Assembly: GCA_023374045.1 (NCBI GenBank)
Contig: CM041777.1
Span: forward strand, 459,104,251 to 459,168,250
Direction: 5' to 3'
Length of the DNA stretch: 64,000 nucleotides
Source: Limonium bicolor
Taxonomy: Eukaryota; Streptophyta; Magnoliopsida; Caryophyllales; Plumbaginaceae
The notes under the pieces were generated by a model that ran no database searches, was not told the origin of the DNA, and saw only the letters and a program-made list of their open reading frames with translations. This document shows positions 21,497 to 33,426 of this stretch, one piece after another; the first letter of the stretch is position 1, and each line of letters starts with the position of its first letter. The translations under genes and the position numbers were made by a program.

Positions 21497-23224
21497 TGTA
21501 CGGGGTAAAACGTATTGCAGCAAGTGTACTGGTCTGTCGTAGCAAGTTTTCCTAGGTAGTATTCCCTAGGTTATCGAACCAAAGGAGGTTGTGTCTAGTT
21601 TAATCTCTAAACTAATATAATTAATAAACTATATAAAAATAACAATAATAATTGGGGGTTTGATTGCAGATATTAAATAATTAAATAAACTGAAAACAAT
21701 TAAAAGTGATTGTCTAATAAATCTAAAGAGCGAATCCTGGTTTACTACTTCTCCCTAATTTATCAATTCCCTTCCTGAGTGTTTTCTAAATTCTAGATTA
21801 CAACCTCAGATCTAAATTAATCTAAAACCAGTCTCCCGCAAGATAGATTCTTACTAGCAATTCCCAAATTCTAACTCTCGTTACGAATTTACAAACTAAC
21901 TAGTAGCGTTAACGATTCATCTGGTTTCTAGTCAGCTAATCCCCAGAAATTGCCATCTGTAGTTTCACTGGTAATATTCCTAAGGTCTAATGAACGCCAC
22001 AGTTCTCACTTGTAAGCAATTCATACCAAATAAACTCAAGCAATAATTAATCACGAGAAAATATCAATAAATAACTAGGAACAAAAATACAATCTGTATA
22101 GAATTTGTATTTAACAACTCAGGAAGAAAAACAATAAACTAGTTGTCCATAGTAAAATTAGAATTTTAAATGACTACTCAAACATCGGAGACAAAGAAAT
22201 AATAACAATATTAAAGGGATTAGAAAACGTCATCTAATTGTTGTAGAACCGATGACGAATCTGGTCACTGTCTTCTTGCTCTGGTCTTTTATGTTCCTGT
22301 TATCTCGAACTCGCCTACGCTGCCTGCGCTCGCGGCTATGCTAGGGTGAAACTGTATTGTTGAATGTCGAATTATATCCTCTCTCTTCTGTCTTTCTTTC
22401 CTGCTGGCGGCGGCTCTCACCGTCCTAGGGTTCTATACTGTATCGTCTTTCTGAATTGTCCTGTAATGTGTCGTGGGTTACGAATTAGTAGGAGAATCCC
22501 CCTATCTCCAGCGTCGTATATGTTCAGTCCTCACATCATGGCCATGCGGCCCATGTCCATCATAGGCTGCTCCCGTAAACAATTTATCTGCGCCTCAATT
22601 CTATCAACTTGGTCCGCTGCGCTTCTGAGATTTGTCGGCCCTGCATGTATGTATATTCCCTGAAGTCTGCGCCTCTTTGACTGCGCCGCTGAAATTTCTT
22701 CTCCACGTGCAGCCCATTGTGGAGTTCTGCGCCTCTACAATTGTTCCTGCCAATATAAAAATGTCGGCCCACCTAATTCATGTGCATACGCTGTATACAT
22801 TATTTGCTGTTGGCCCAAGGCAGACCAAGTCTGCGCCTATGCACTCTAAATCATTGTCGGCCCAAGACCACCCTCCAATTGATGTGCATGTGTTCATGCA
22901 ACCCAAGCCCGTGAGTGCATGAATTGCATTCGTGTGGCTAGTATATGCGAATAGATATGCTCTTCACTTTTATTCCAACATCAACTTTACGTGCAGCAAA
23001 TTGAAAACCCACGTCACATGTGAATGGCACCGTACAATATATATATATATATATTCTTTTTATCTATATCTGAGCATTTTAATTTGTTTTAACATAAAAC
23101 CATATGTGAGGAATAATCTAAACATTTAACATAATTAAGCATATAAGTAAGGAATTTATCATATAAACCAATGAAATATTAATCACATTGAGCACGGAAA
23201 TATAGATAAATTCCGCACTTATCA
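21497..23224 (-). repeat. 3' LTR of Athila-1, 1,728 bp
   Basis: Plus-strand ends TGTACGGGG and ACTTATCA, i.e. TGATAAGT...CCGTACA on the element strand. A (TA)n tract lies at about 23,037-23,053. Frames in it (for example 22,364-22,663) recur in the other LTR only because LTRs are copies. Confidence 0.93.
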
Positions 23225-23239
23225 ACTACCCCACACTTA
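23225..23239 (-). other. Polypurine tract of Athila-1
   Basis: The minus strand reads TAAGTGTGGGGTAGT right before the 3' LTR, preceded by TTGAGGATAAGCAAAAGC. This arrangement is typical of Athila elements. Confidence 0.75.
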
Positions 23240-24571
23240 GCTTTTGCTTATCCTCAAGCAAATAAAGAACATATCTACTCCAAACCGAAACATCAAACTC
23301 CAGGATCAAACATAAGCTGAAGGAAAACAAGCAAAATGACAATCAGAAAAATCAATCTGCTCTAAACCATCAGTTTTCACAAACAGTGAATAGAGAATAA
23401 TTTTAATAAAAGCATGAATAAACTGAATTGCAGAAACTGAAACACATATTAGCTCAGGACCATCCACAATTTCATTCATTACCCTTTGGATGACAAGGGT
23501 GTGAAGTAATGCCTTATTCCGCAATACCTTTCAACACCACGCACTCATGATCAAAAACTAAAAAAAACTGCAATTAAATCTTTCGCATGCAAAAACTTTT
23601 CTTCAAGAAATAAAAACAAAAGATTTATTTAAATAATTGCATAGTTGTTCCTTCACCTAGACTTTCTCTTTATCCATGTAACGGCTTTGGGCCAACTATC
23701 CAAGATCATAAGACCTTAGGTAGATAGGTGATAAAGCACCCCGAGGACTTAATAACCAGATAAAAGAGGTCTGATTCGGTTTAGGAAATTTTTTTTATCA
23801 GAGGAGTACCTTGCCTTATCCTTTCATTCCAAACATTCATATTATTCCCAAGATCCAAAGCTAAACGCATTTAGTCTCCACAATCAGCCAATCCATCAAA
23901 TTTCAGTGAAAATAGAGTAAATTTAAGAAAAATAATTCCGGAAAGACAACTTTTAAGCAGAAAGATTTTTAAGGTTGTCATCAGGCTCAATTTCAAACTT
24001 CCACAGATATTTTCACCCAAAATTCAACATGTATTGGCATTAGAGAAGCATATTCTTTATCACCTGAAAACAATCAGAAACTAGTGGTCTGAAGTGATAA
24101 CTGAAGGTCACTCCCTACCCCACACTTAAAAATAAACAATGTCCTCCTTGTGTGACAAGGCAGGAGTGAAAAACTCAAAAACTCACAGAAAAACATTTTA
24201 TGTCCGAAGGAAACACAACAGAGCAGTCAGAAATAAAACTTAAAATTAAAATAATTCAAACTGAAACTAGAACTCCCCTGGATTTTGTTGTTGTTGCATA
24301 TGTAGAACGACCCCACCCCACACTTGAGTTTTGCTCAAGTGTTGCAGCATGGTTGCAGCATCCATATGAAGCATTCATATGAAAGAAAGACACTAAAAGC
24401 AACCAAAAACTAGAAACGGAGTTAAAAGTTAATAGACAACAAAGCTAGGAAAATAACTACAAAAAGAAATTAAAGATGAAATTAAAAATGAACAATGTAA
24501 AATATAAAGTTGGGTTGCCTCCCAGCCAGCTGCCCTTCTTTAATGTCTTTGGCTAGACGTGTCTCATTCTC
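23240..24571 (-). other. Athila-1 3' non-coding region
   Basis: No coding frame of note. It includes a GGGAGGCAACCCAAC word (complement at about 24,511-24,526) shortly after the gag-pro stop. A block at 23,500-23,830 is also conserved in Athila-2 at 26,760-27,070. No env-like gene is visible. Confidence 0.7.
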
Positions 24572-24677
24572 TTAAGAGACTCCAGATGATTGAGCTGTCT
24601 TTGGAACACAGCGACAAGAAGTTCGAGAAGCTTCTAAAACTTGTTTCGAAGACCTACCAGCATAAAATAGTAGTTGC
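24572..24677 (-). pseudogene. End of Athila-1 gag-pro frame
   Basis: This is the continuation of the protease frame beyond the Athila-2 insertion. It adds about 35 residues after EGEQL and stops at TAA (24,572-24,574). The stop lies soon after the protease domain, so the lack of RT, RNase H and integrase is structural and not caused by the later insertion. Confidence 0.7.
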
Positions 24678-26475
24678 TGCAAACGGTAAAATGATTATAA
24701 TAAATACTAAGAGATATTCCTAGAAAATAACAAATCAAACGACCGTCGGGTTACAAAAATCCCGGTCGCAGCAGTATAGTAATTAAAAGCGACCTAGATA
24801 TCAATCCGCGGGACTTGAGGAAAATAAGTCTAGCCTTAGATAATTGGTAATTAAGGGGGTTTGTTTTTGTTTGTAAATTTAAATGAAAGACAGCAAGAAA
24901 TTAAATAACAGTTAAGAATTAAAATAACAAAATATTAAAAGTGGTTTGTGAAAATGGAAGAACGGACTCTGGGTTCAGGTTTTACTCGTTTGATTAATTA
25001 TGCTATTCTACCGGTTTAATTAAGAATAAATTGGCAAAATTCCTTTTAAAGTCTTCAGATTTAAATCCTAAATTCTAATGACCTCGTTTACCAGAACATG
25101 CAAGGTTTGATATAAACTCAAGCAAAACACATGTAAACGGCTAAATAGAAAAAGGAATATGATTTGCATCTGAAATACTAGATTTATTCAATCAGAATAA
25201 ATTTTTCCACAGACATAACAATTAATATGACCTAGCTATTTATCACGGATCTGTTCACAATAGATTTCGTAAAGCAATTTAATAAACACATGTAATTTAT
25301 TAAAACGCGAGATAATAACATTAATTGTATCAAATTATAATTAATTTAAACCGGTATAATAAATTGCATAACTAAAACAAACTAATAATAACCATCCCCC
25401 AGAGTATAATTATTCTAGCCGGACATATTAAATAAATAAGCAGAGACAAGAGTAAAAGAAATCATCTGTTGTTGGACTCCTGAATTTGCTGTGCTATTTT
25501 AATATACCGGGATGGAAATTGCAATATTTGGATAATATATGTGGGAGATATGTAAATAAATGGAAGTGTGTGGTAGAAATGGAAAATAAAGTGGAATATG
25601 TGGTGGAAGTGAAAATAAAATAAAGATGGAGTGGTATGCGTACGTGGGATAAGGAAATGGAGAATGAGAAAAGGAAATGGTGGGGGAGTATGTGAAGTGT
25701 GGGGGTCTGGTCTGCTGATCGATGATGTTCAAAAATTGGAGCAGATGTGGGTTTTTTATAGACTGAAAAAGGAGGGAGTAAGCAGAGACGATGCAGCAGG
25801 TGCGTGATTTCAGGAGCAGAAATTTAGGATGGTGATAGATGGATAATATTAGGCGCAGCAAATCAGGAAAATAATAGGTGGGCGGTGCAGAATTTTCTTC
25901 CTCAATTCTGCTGTTTCGAAGCGTGCTGACTGCTGGAGCTGCCGCAGTCTTTTTTTTTTGTTTCCTCCTTTTTGAAAAAGCAGACTTTAAAAAAGTTTTT
26001 TTTTTCCTTTCCTAATCTTCCGGCGCCTCCATTTGTGATTTTTTTTTAACATTTCAAATTTCACGCGTGAACACTCATTTGAATTTTAATTTTTTTTTCT
26101 TTTCAAATCTTCACGCGTTCATCTTTTTTGACTTTTTTTTTAACGTCTACATTCGCAGACTTCACCATTTTTTTTATTTTTATTTTTTTTATATATATAT
26201 TTTTTAAGAAATGCTTCCTTATTTTTGTTATATTCTAAATGTCCCAGATTCTTCATTTGAGCTCCGATTTGTTCCCCGTTTGTGGCGTTGGAAAGCTCAT
26301 GAGGAGAACTATGCATTTCGATCATCATTTCCTGATTTTATCATATAATTTGGTATCAGTTCTTATCTAGAGTATGAGGACGGAAAAACATATAATAAGT
26401 GTGAGAAAACGCCTAAATAGTTGCGCAAAATAAGAATTTAGCACCTATAAAATTATATCAATTTCACACTTACCA
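24678..26475 (-). repeat. 3' LTR of Athila-2, 1,798 bp
   Basis: Plus-strand start TGCAAACGG, end CACTTACCA (CACTTATCA in the partner LTR). The half from about 25,490 to 26,475 is nearly identical to its partner, while 24,678-25,490 differs by many 1-3 bp gaps. T tracts lie at 25,949-26,250. Confidence 0.92.
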
Positions 26476-26491
26476 AATTACCCCACACTTA
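26476..26491 (-). other. Polypurine tract of Athila-2
   Basis: The minus strand reads TAAGTGTGGGGTAATT directly before the 3' LTR, preceded by TTGAGGACAAGCAAAAGGC. Confidence 0.75.
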
Positions 26492-27812
26492 GCCTTTTGC
26501 TTGTCCTCAAGCAAAACTCTCAAACACAAGTCCAAGCCAAGCTAATGAAACTCAGCTCAAAAGGAAGAGCACAGAAGAAGGACACTACTAGTTTTACCAA
26601 TAAGGGGGCAATTCAATTTATTAAGCACAATTCATTTTTTTTCAAAACAAGAAGTCATTCAAAGTTAACAATAGAGAAACAAAACCATAAGAACCTCGCC
26701 TTTAGCAATGAGCCAATCCATCTTTTTCATTCACAAACCAGTAGAATGACAAGGGGCATGAAGTAAGATCTTATTCCATCATACCTTTCAATGCCACACA
26801 CTCTTGATCCATAAAGAGAATTAAATTTGCATTCAGCTCAGCGATTGCACATTTTTTTCCTAATTTAAGCGCTTTTAATTTCTTTCACCACAGACTTTTC
26901 TCTCCACCTATGTAACGGCTTTGGGTCAACTATCCCAGGTCACAAGGACCTTAGGTAGCTAGGTGATGAGGCACCCCAAAAGACTTAATAACCAAGTGGA
27001 CGAGGCCCGAATTTTGGATCAGAATTAAAATTAAGCATGCTCAGGATCAGCGGAGTACCTTGCCTTGTTCTTTTTTCAACCATTTCAATCCAGACATTAC
27101 AAGGCTCCAGGCTAAAAATAGGGTTCGGATGGTGAGTATTCTCAATCATTATAGCATTCACAGAACATAGACTTCATTTCAATCAATTATAACTAGAAAA
27201 ATTTAAAAATTTGCACCCCAAGATTAGCTAACCAATTTACTTCCTCTATGGCTTCCTTCTAAGTTGAGCAACACAGCAAGACTTAATCAAATGCAAGAGA
27301 AAAGAGCTCAAAGATGCACACAAAACAAGCGGCGAAGGAGCTTACCCCACCCCACACTTAGAGTGAAGCAATGTCCTCATTGCTTAGGAAGAATTAACAT
27401 TGTGCAAGCAATCCAACGGGGAAACAAAATTACACATAACAGTTCATAGGGGAGCATATAAAATATTCAAGAGAGGAAAGGGTAAGAATACTCCCCAGAG
27501 TCCGCTCACAGTATGTAGCAAGGCCTACCCCACACTTGAGTTCAGCTGAGCGGCAAAGTAAGCAAGTTGAGAAATATAATTTGCAAAGCCAGAAGAACTC
27601 AAGTGGATCCAGACGAAATCATTAGTAGAAAAATAGGAGCAAGGCTCTTGCAATAAGCATAGCACCAAAAACACACCATAATCCAAAAATAAAAGGAAGA
27701 AAGGAAGATAAACAATTAAACTAAAGAAATCCAAAACAAAACTCAAACCAATGGGTTGCCTCCCACCAAGCTGCTCCGCTTTAAAGTCTCAAGCTAGACT
27801 CATTAATCAGAT
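26492..27812 (-). other. Athila-2 3' non-coding region
   Basis: It follows the pol stop at 27,813. It carries GGTGGGAGGCAACCCA (complement near 27,752-27,768) and the block shared with Athila-1 at 26,760-27,070. A hydrophobic 73-codon frame (27,525-27,746, minus) is the only hint of an env-like product and is too weak to call. Confidence 0.7.
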
Positions 27813-28952
27813 TCAGGGAAGAGAGGAAGAGAAGTAGGGAAGGGTCCCACAACTTCCTAGAACTAAGTTGCGCAGCTTTCGGAATTTGTGTTTTAACCGC
27901 CATGGGAGAGACTTCTTTTTAGGTGGTGCTGACTCCGAAACAGGGGAAGAAAGATCCTGTTGTACCTGGACAAAAGAAACTCCAAGCAAGTCAGTAGAAA
28001 CATCAGCAGGACAAGTATACCTCTTCAGACGGGCCCCATTAACTTTGAAGGTGTCACCCTTCTTGTTCTACAGTTCGTAGGCTCCAAATGAAGTAACCCC
28101 TACCACCTTAAATGGTCCTGCCCAGTGAGATTTAAGCTTTCCTGGAATGATCTTCAATCTGGAATTGTAGAGGAGCACCCAATCTCCAACTTTGAAGTCA
28201 CGTTTCTGGATCATTTGATCGTGGAGCTTCTTGGTGCGCTCCTTGTAGATTCGAGCACTGTTGTAAGCTTGATCTCTTAGTTCTTTAAGCTCTAAAAGCT
28301 GAAATTTGTGTTTCTCACCAGCAGCAAGTATGTCGAAGTTCAGAGCCTTAAGTGCCCAGTACGCCTTATGCTCCAACTCAACAGGTAGATGGCAAGATTT
28401 CCCATATACCAGCCTAAAAGGAGACATCCCGATAGGTGTCTTGAATGCTGTCCTGTAGGCCCAGAGAGCGTCATCTAACCGTAGAGACCAGTCCTTCCTT
28501 GAAGAGTTTACTATCTTTTGGAGAATCCACTTCAACTCTCGATTGGATATTTCAGCTTGTCCATTTGTTTGTGGGTGATACGGTAGTGCAACCTTATGAC
28601 GTACTCCGTACTTAGCCAGCAAGGCATCGAATGAACGGTTGCAAAAATGTGATCCCCCATCACTGATAATTGCTCGTGGAACTCCGAAGCGAGTGAAGAT
28701 GTGCTTTTTGATAAACTTGACCACGGTCTTTGAATCAGCATTCTGGCATGGTATGGCCTCGACCCATTTGGATACATAGTCAACTGCCACGAGTATATGA
28801 CGGTAACCCTGTGAAGAAGGAAAAGGGCCCATAAAATATATACCCCAGCAGTCGAATAGCTCAACCTCTAGGATCCCTTGTTGTGGCATCTCGTGTCTTC
28901 GTGAGGTATTGCCCATTCGCTGACATTCATCACATTGTGCTACAAAGGTTCG
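27813..28952 (-). pseudogene. int: Athila-2 integrase, core and C-terminal part
   Basis: Integrase inserts element cDNA into the genome. On the minus strand: [11 protein letters not shown], then [64 protein letters not shown], and a C-terminal [15 protein letters not shown]...GPFKV domain. The D-D-E triad should be Asp (GIDFMGPF), Asp (SDGGSHF) and Glu (QAEISNRE); the first is Tyr (codon at 28,836-28,838), so the enzyme would be inactive. TAG at 28,068-28,070 after GAYEL stands where a Gln codon is likely; the frame then continues to TGA at 27,813. The N-terminal zinc domain is on the other side of the inner insertion (42,901 onward). Confidence 0.9.
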
Positions 28953-29574
28953 TGAAATACCCCAAACCTAAGTATGCTAAGTGAACATCAAATTATGATG
29001 TAGTAAGGCTAGAATATGCCTTAGAAAGATTGGTAGACAATTTAAACCAAGGAAAACACAAGAAAGTGCCTTAAGGGCAATCAGGGCAAAAACATGCTCT
29101 AAGCTTGGAGTGACTTTGATTAGCACCCAAATACCATTATAAGACTTTAGTAATATGCTAATGGACATTTTAAATCAATTAGCAAAGAAAACCAAGCTTG
29201 AAAACAAGTTAAAACACAAAATGTGCTTTAAGAAGTCTTAAAGCACATTTTTGAGAAATTGTCTTAGAATTGAGTTTTGAGTGGCTAAATGTCCATCATT
29301 ACTCTTTAATCAACATGTGTACTAATTAGTATCACATTAGGAGGTCTAAATCAATGAGAAATCAAAAATTTCCCGATTATGTGCCTTGTTTAGTGAATAG
29401 TAACTATTTAGTGCTAGTTAAGACATAAGTCAACATAAGTCAATAAGATGGTCAACCAAGACCATAAATATCTCCATTTATTAGAGGGGGGCCGGTTTTG
29501 ATGTGGGGAGTCACCACATGAGTCATCAAATGAGAAAGGAAAAGAAGAGTAAAGTGAGAAAGTTACTATTTGCT

Positions 29575-29584
29575 TTTATAAAGC
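29575..29584 (+). promoter_or_regulatory. Possible TATA box in LTR
   Basis: TTTTATAAAG is followed about 30 bp downstream by a CT-rich stretch (CTACCTCTCTCC), a common plant start-site context. The same arrangement is in the other LTR near 39,077-39,086. The assignment rests on sequence style only. Confidence 0.25.
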
Positions 29585-31600
29585 AAAATATCCTTATAAG
29601 CTACCTCTCTCCTCTCTTCTTCATTTCTCTTCTTCTTCCACGGTTATTCTCTTCTTTTCCTCTGTTCCAAACCGTCCCAAGCAGCCTCCATTGTTGCTTC
29701 ACCTTGCTTTGGCAACAACTTACTCATTTTAGCTCCAAATCAAAAACTAAACACATATTATTCTTAGTTAGGTCAAGACCTATCTTTCTATCTTTTCAAA
29801 TCTTTCAAAGCTCCATTTTGGTGCCATGAGAAAACTTCATTGATGGAGGAAAATCAAGTTTGAAGAGCTCATTAGCTTCTCCATTCTCTTAAGGTAAAGA
29901 AAATGTAAGAAAAAACCATGTTTCCATCATTTCTTGTACATGGCCGAAAATTCCTTCTCATGGGGCTATGTTTTTATGCCTTGTTCTAGCTTGATTTATT
30001 CACCAAGGACTAGTGGAGGTCCTATTTCATTCAATGCCAAAGTCTACCTTGAGACTTCAAAGGTAATCATCCACTTTTATGCCTTAGAACACATTTCTAA
30101 CCTAGGTTTTTATTCCTTGAGGTTAGTGCATTGTTTAGTACTCATATGAGTCCTTGAATATTGATTAGAACATTGGCAAGGGAATTTAAGTGGTGGCCGA
30201 GATCTATGCAAGAAGAAGTTCTAAGGAGGAGATTAAGATAAGCTTGAGAAAACAAGGTAAAATGCTTACCTAATGGTGGTTTAAGATTAAGGAATGAGTT
30301 TTAGATGAGTACCAATGTGGCTTAGAGCTTACATTGTGTATTGGGTTATATAACCTAAGAAAAAGAACTTAAACAAGCTTATGAACTTGTGATTAAGGAG
30401 CTAATGAGAATGAGTTAGTAATATAAGTTTAAGGTGGATTTTAAGAGCATTATAACTACTATGAGATTGATGAGTGTATTTGCAGGTTGAAAGCTTATAT
30501 GTGTGGGAAATTCAGTGTTTAAGTTTAAGTCATTTAAGGGCCTAAGAGCCATGTCATTTAAGAGCCTTAGTGCTATGCATTTAAGATATTGCAATATATT
30601 GAGTTTGTTGTGAATGAGTTGGTTTGGGTGATGAGATATGATGAGGAAGAACTTGAGGTGTGTGAGATGGTTAAATGAGGAAAGATAATGTGTTTGGGTA
30701 TGATAATATACTAGAGGAGCTATGGCGAAATTTGAGTAGAAAATAAGTGTTTAGGTGATGGTGGTGAATTAATATGACCTAGGATTTACTACGAGTCATT
30801 ATGAAGAATTGAGTGGAAATGAGTTAACTAAGGAGTTCTTAAGGATGAGAATGACCTAGAATGGTCTATGAGGAAGTTAGAGTTTAGGTGGGTGTATAGA
30901 ACACACCAAAGTCATGGTATGAGGAATGGTAAGACTTGTGCATAAGTTTTAAGGAGAAGGTGTATAATGCTTAAGATGATTTAGGTATGAACTTGGGAAT
31001 ATATCAATGAAAGTCTTGGGAAGCTTGCCTAAGTAGTGATGGTGTTAGTAGAGGACTAATGAGGTTTAGTTTAGATTGTAATAAGTGGACTTAGGTGATG
31101 GAAGAGAAAGGTGAGGGAGAATGTATTCAAACGTCAAGGAAAATGACTAGGAATGTAAGAGAGCGTGTGATCATGAGGAAGGTGAGTAAGTGAATAAAAG
31201 AAATGTTTAGGTATGCACAAGAGTTTAGGAATGATGAGTAACAAATGAAAAAGAGAGGAATTTGGTGCATGGTTATGTAAGATGACTTGAGGAAGTTTTG
31301 GTAAATGAACTGAAGATGGAAAATAATGTTTATGAAGTGCCCAAACTGTTAAGGAGGGAACACTTGGGTTGGTTGAAGTTTTGGTAAAGATACAAGTTGG
31401 TAATGTAAGGAATTATATGATAAGTGTTAGGAGTGTTTGTAAGAATTGAGCAAATGTTTGAGAAGATCTTTGGAAGTTGTTTTAATGAGTTTGGTGGAGG
31501 TTATAAGGTGTGTTTGATGTGCCAAATGATGTTAGAACACATTAGGAGGCTTGAGGAAAAATTTGGAGAAAATTTGACAATGTATGAGAAGTTTCTACAG

Positions 31601-31725
31601 CCGACCTACCCAGGGGACCGACCCCAGTCTGGGTCGGTCGGGCTGAAACTGTGAAGTTGGATGTTCTCTGCAGCCGACCTACCCAGGGGGGGGTCGGTCG
31701 GACCATAAAAAAAAAAAAAAAAAAA
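31601..31725 (+). repeat. GGTCGGTCGG palindromes and A tract, left LTR
   Basis: CCGACCTACCCAGGGGACCG and CCCAGTCTGGGTCGGTCGG form one inverted pair, then a second CCGACCTACCC...GGGTCGGTCGG pair follows, then an A run of about 20. The right LTR copy differs by an extra TGGGTCGGTCGG. Confidence 0.8.
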
Positions 31726-32631
31726 GAAAGAAACCCTAAGAGACTTTAGTGGTATTAATGGTACCCCATTAAGGGGGCAATGATGATTAGAGGCATAAAG
31801 ACCTAAGTGATTAAGTTAAGAATAAACTTAAAAGTTTAAGATTAAGTTTGCAAGATTAAGTTGTAAGACTTAAGAGGTGTTAGGTGGGGATCATTAAGGG
31901 TTAAGTAAGTTAAGTAAGTTGAATTAAGTTAAGTGATTAACAACCTAAAACTGAATGAATGTTTTAGGACTTGGGAGTTTGGACTCCGGAAGAGAGTAAG
32001 CAGCAGCCGAACGACCAACGGTGAACGGTACAGTTCTCTTGTGACCTGCTTGCTAACGAGGTGTCCCTCGGCTTGTGTGCTATTTGTTTTTGTGTGCTCA
32101 CTAAACAAGATAAAGCATGCAACCGGAATATATTATATCTATTGTATTGTTGTGTGATGTTTGAAAACTAACACAACATACCGTGAGAACTTACTAACCA
32201 ATGTTTAGTAAGGAATTGAGTGAGACTAAGGAACGCCCCCTAATAAGGGACGATATAAACCGAAAGAGGTTAACCAACAAACATGGTCTTGAGACTACTA
32301 CTAACTGGAACATGAGCGAGGAGGAAACCCAGGACCGATCTCCGGTCATGCATGCTAAGGAAAGGGGGTCGGTATCTATAGCAGATTCGACTTCCGATTG
32401 AGGACTAGTATCCTTGGGTCGGTTGACCGGCTCGGCTACATTGGACATCCAGTCCAAGGTAGGTGGCTTTAAGATGGCGTGGGGGGATCAAGCCTACATC
32501 CCCAACAATTTAAGAATGTTGTTTATTGCTGGTAAGTGTCCTGCTGCTGGCTAGGGTTAACCAAGCCCTACAAAAATAAACAACGAACTAAGGGCTAACC
32601 TGTTCCCAATGAGAGAACGGTTGGCATACTT

Positions 32632-32803
32632 AAGGTAAGGTTAAGATAAGTTGCAACCATTCCTTTTTAAAAGATGGTTTCTATTGTTAAGATTAAGATT
32701 AAGGTAAGGTTAAGATGAGTTGCAACCATTCCCCTTTAAAGGATGGTTTGTATAATTAAGATTAAGATAAGCGACTTCCACTCCTTATTAAAGGTTGGTT
32801 GTT
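32632..32803 (+). repeat. Tandem duplication of about 63 bp, left LTR
   Basis: AAGGTAAGGTTAAGATAAGTTGCAACCATTCC begins at 32,632 and again at 32,701 with few changes; a partial third copy (AAGATAAGCGACTTCC) follows. The right LTR has the same arrangement from about 42,125 to 42,296. Confidence 0.8.
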
Positions 32804-33414
32804 TCTCAGTTTAAGATAAGACTAAGATTGAGGTGAGATAAGGATGGACTAAGATTAAGAGGTAACATTACTTAAGGAGTTAAATAACTAACTCTCTAAT
32901 TAAGGGAACGCATTTAAGTCGTTCGTTGTGTGTGAACTTTGATTGTTCATACTTGGATTGTTGTTTACAGCATTTACTATTATGTGGTGCATATAATCAA
33001 CCTCCATGCTATCGACAATTAGTCGTCGTAGCCACGTTAGCTTGGGGGCCATGAGGGGATCGTACCAGCATTCGTGCTGACCCCCTTTGGGGGCTGTTTT
33101 TACTACAAGTACATCAGGAAGCGGCCGACGCAGAGAGTAAGAAGAGGATTCAGTTGTTAAGGGTTTAGTGTGGCCTACGAGTTGTGCATGTACACTCGTA
33201 TGGCAATTTGTTAGTAGTTAGTAAGATTATAGGATGTGAGGGGGTTGTAAGAAGGATATGTATATGGTTAAGATTGTTGTACTAATGTTCGGTATATTCT
33301 GTAGTCAGACCGTGGCAAGGTCCTGGATTATAAAGAATTCCGCTGTGACATGTTTATATATATACTGTTAAGTTGCGAGACCACATCTGGATTGAGTTGG
33401 GGTGTTACAAAAAG

Positions 33415-33426
33415 TGGTATCAGAGC
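33415..33426 (+). other. Primer binding site (initiator Met)
   Basis: TGGTATCAGAGC, five bases after the LTR end. This primer is used by chromoviruses and most copia elements. Confidence 0.88.

Larger units (their letters stand above)
28953..33409 (+). repeat. 5' LTR of LARD-like element, 4,457 bp
   Basis: Includes a T/C-rich stretch at 29,600-29,740 after a TATA-like box, many TTAAG words, a GGTCGGTCGG palindrome cluster followed by an A tract (31,601-31,725), and a 63 bp tandem duplication (32,632-32,803). No coding content. Confidence 0.93.

Noticed and set aside
22364..22922. Two overlapping frames of about 95-100 codons in Athila-1 LTR (also 53,591-54,149)
   Set aside because: Lie in LTR sequence, no recognisable domain, kept by LTR duplication.
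23037..23053. (TA)n tract as a regulatory element
   Set aside because: Simple microsatellite whose length differs between the two LTRs (longer at about 54,256-54,280).
25499..25861. 120-codon minus-strand frame in Athila-2 LTR, repeated at 48,554-48,916
   Set aside because: Low-complexity Ser/Pro/Tyr/His-rich translation of A/G-rich LTR DNA; conserved only through LTR copying.
27525..27746. Hydrophobic frame after Athila-2 pol as an env-like gene
   Set aside because: Only 73 codons, opposite a non-coding conserved region, no signal peptide plus ectodomain arrangement.
29934..30149. 71-codon frame identical in both long LTRs (also 39,434-39,649)
   Set aside because: Identity is expected because LTRs are copies made at insertion; no domain or codon signal.
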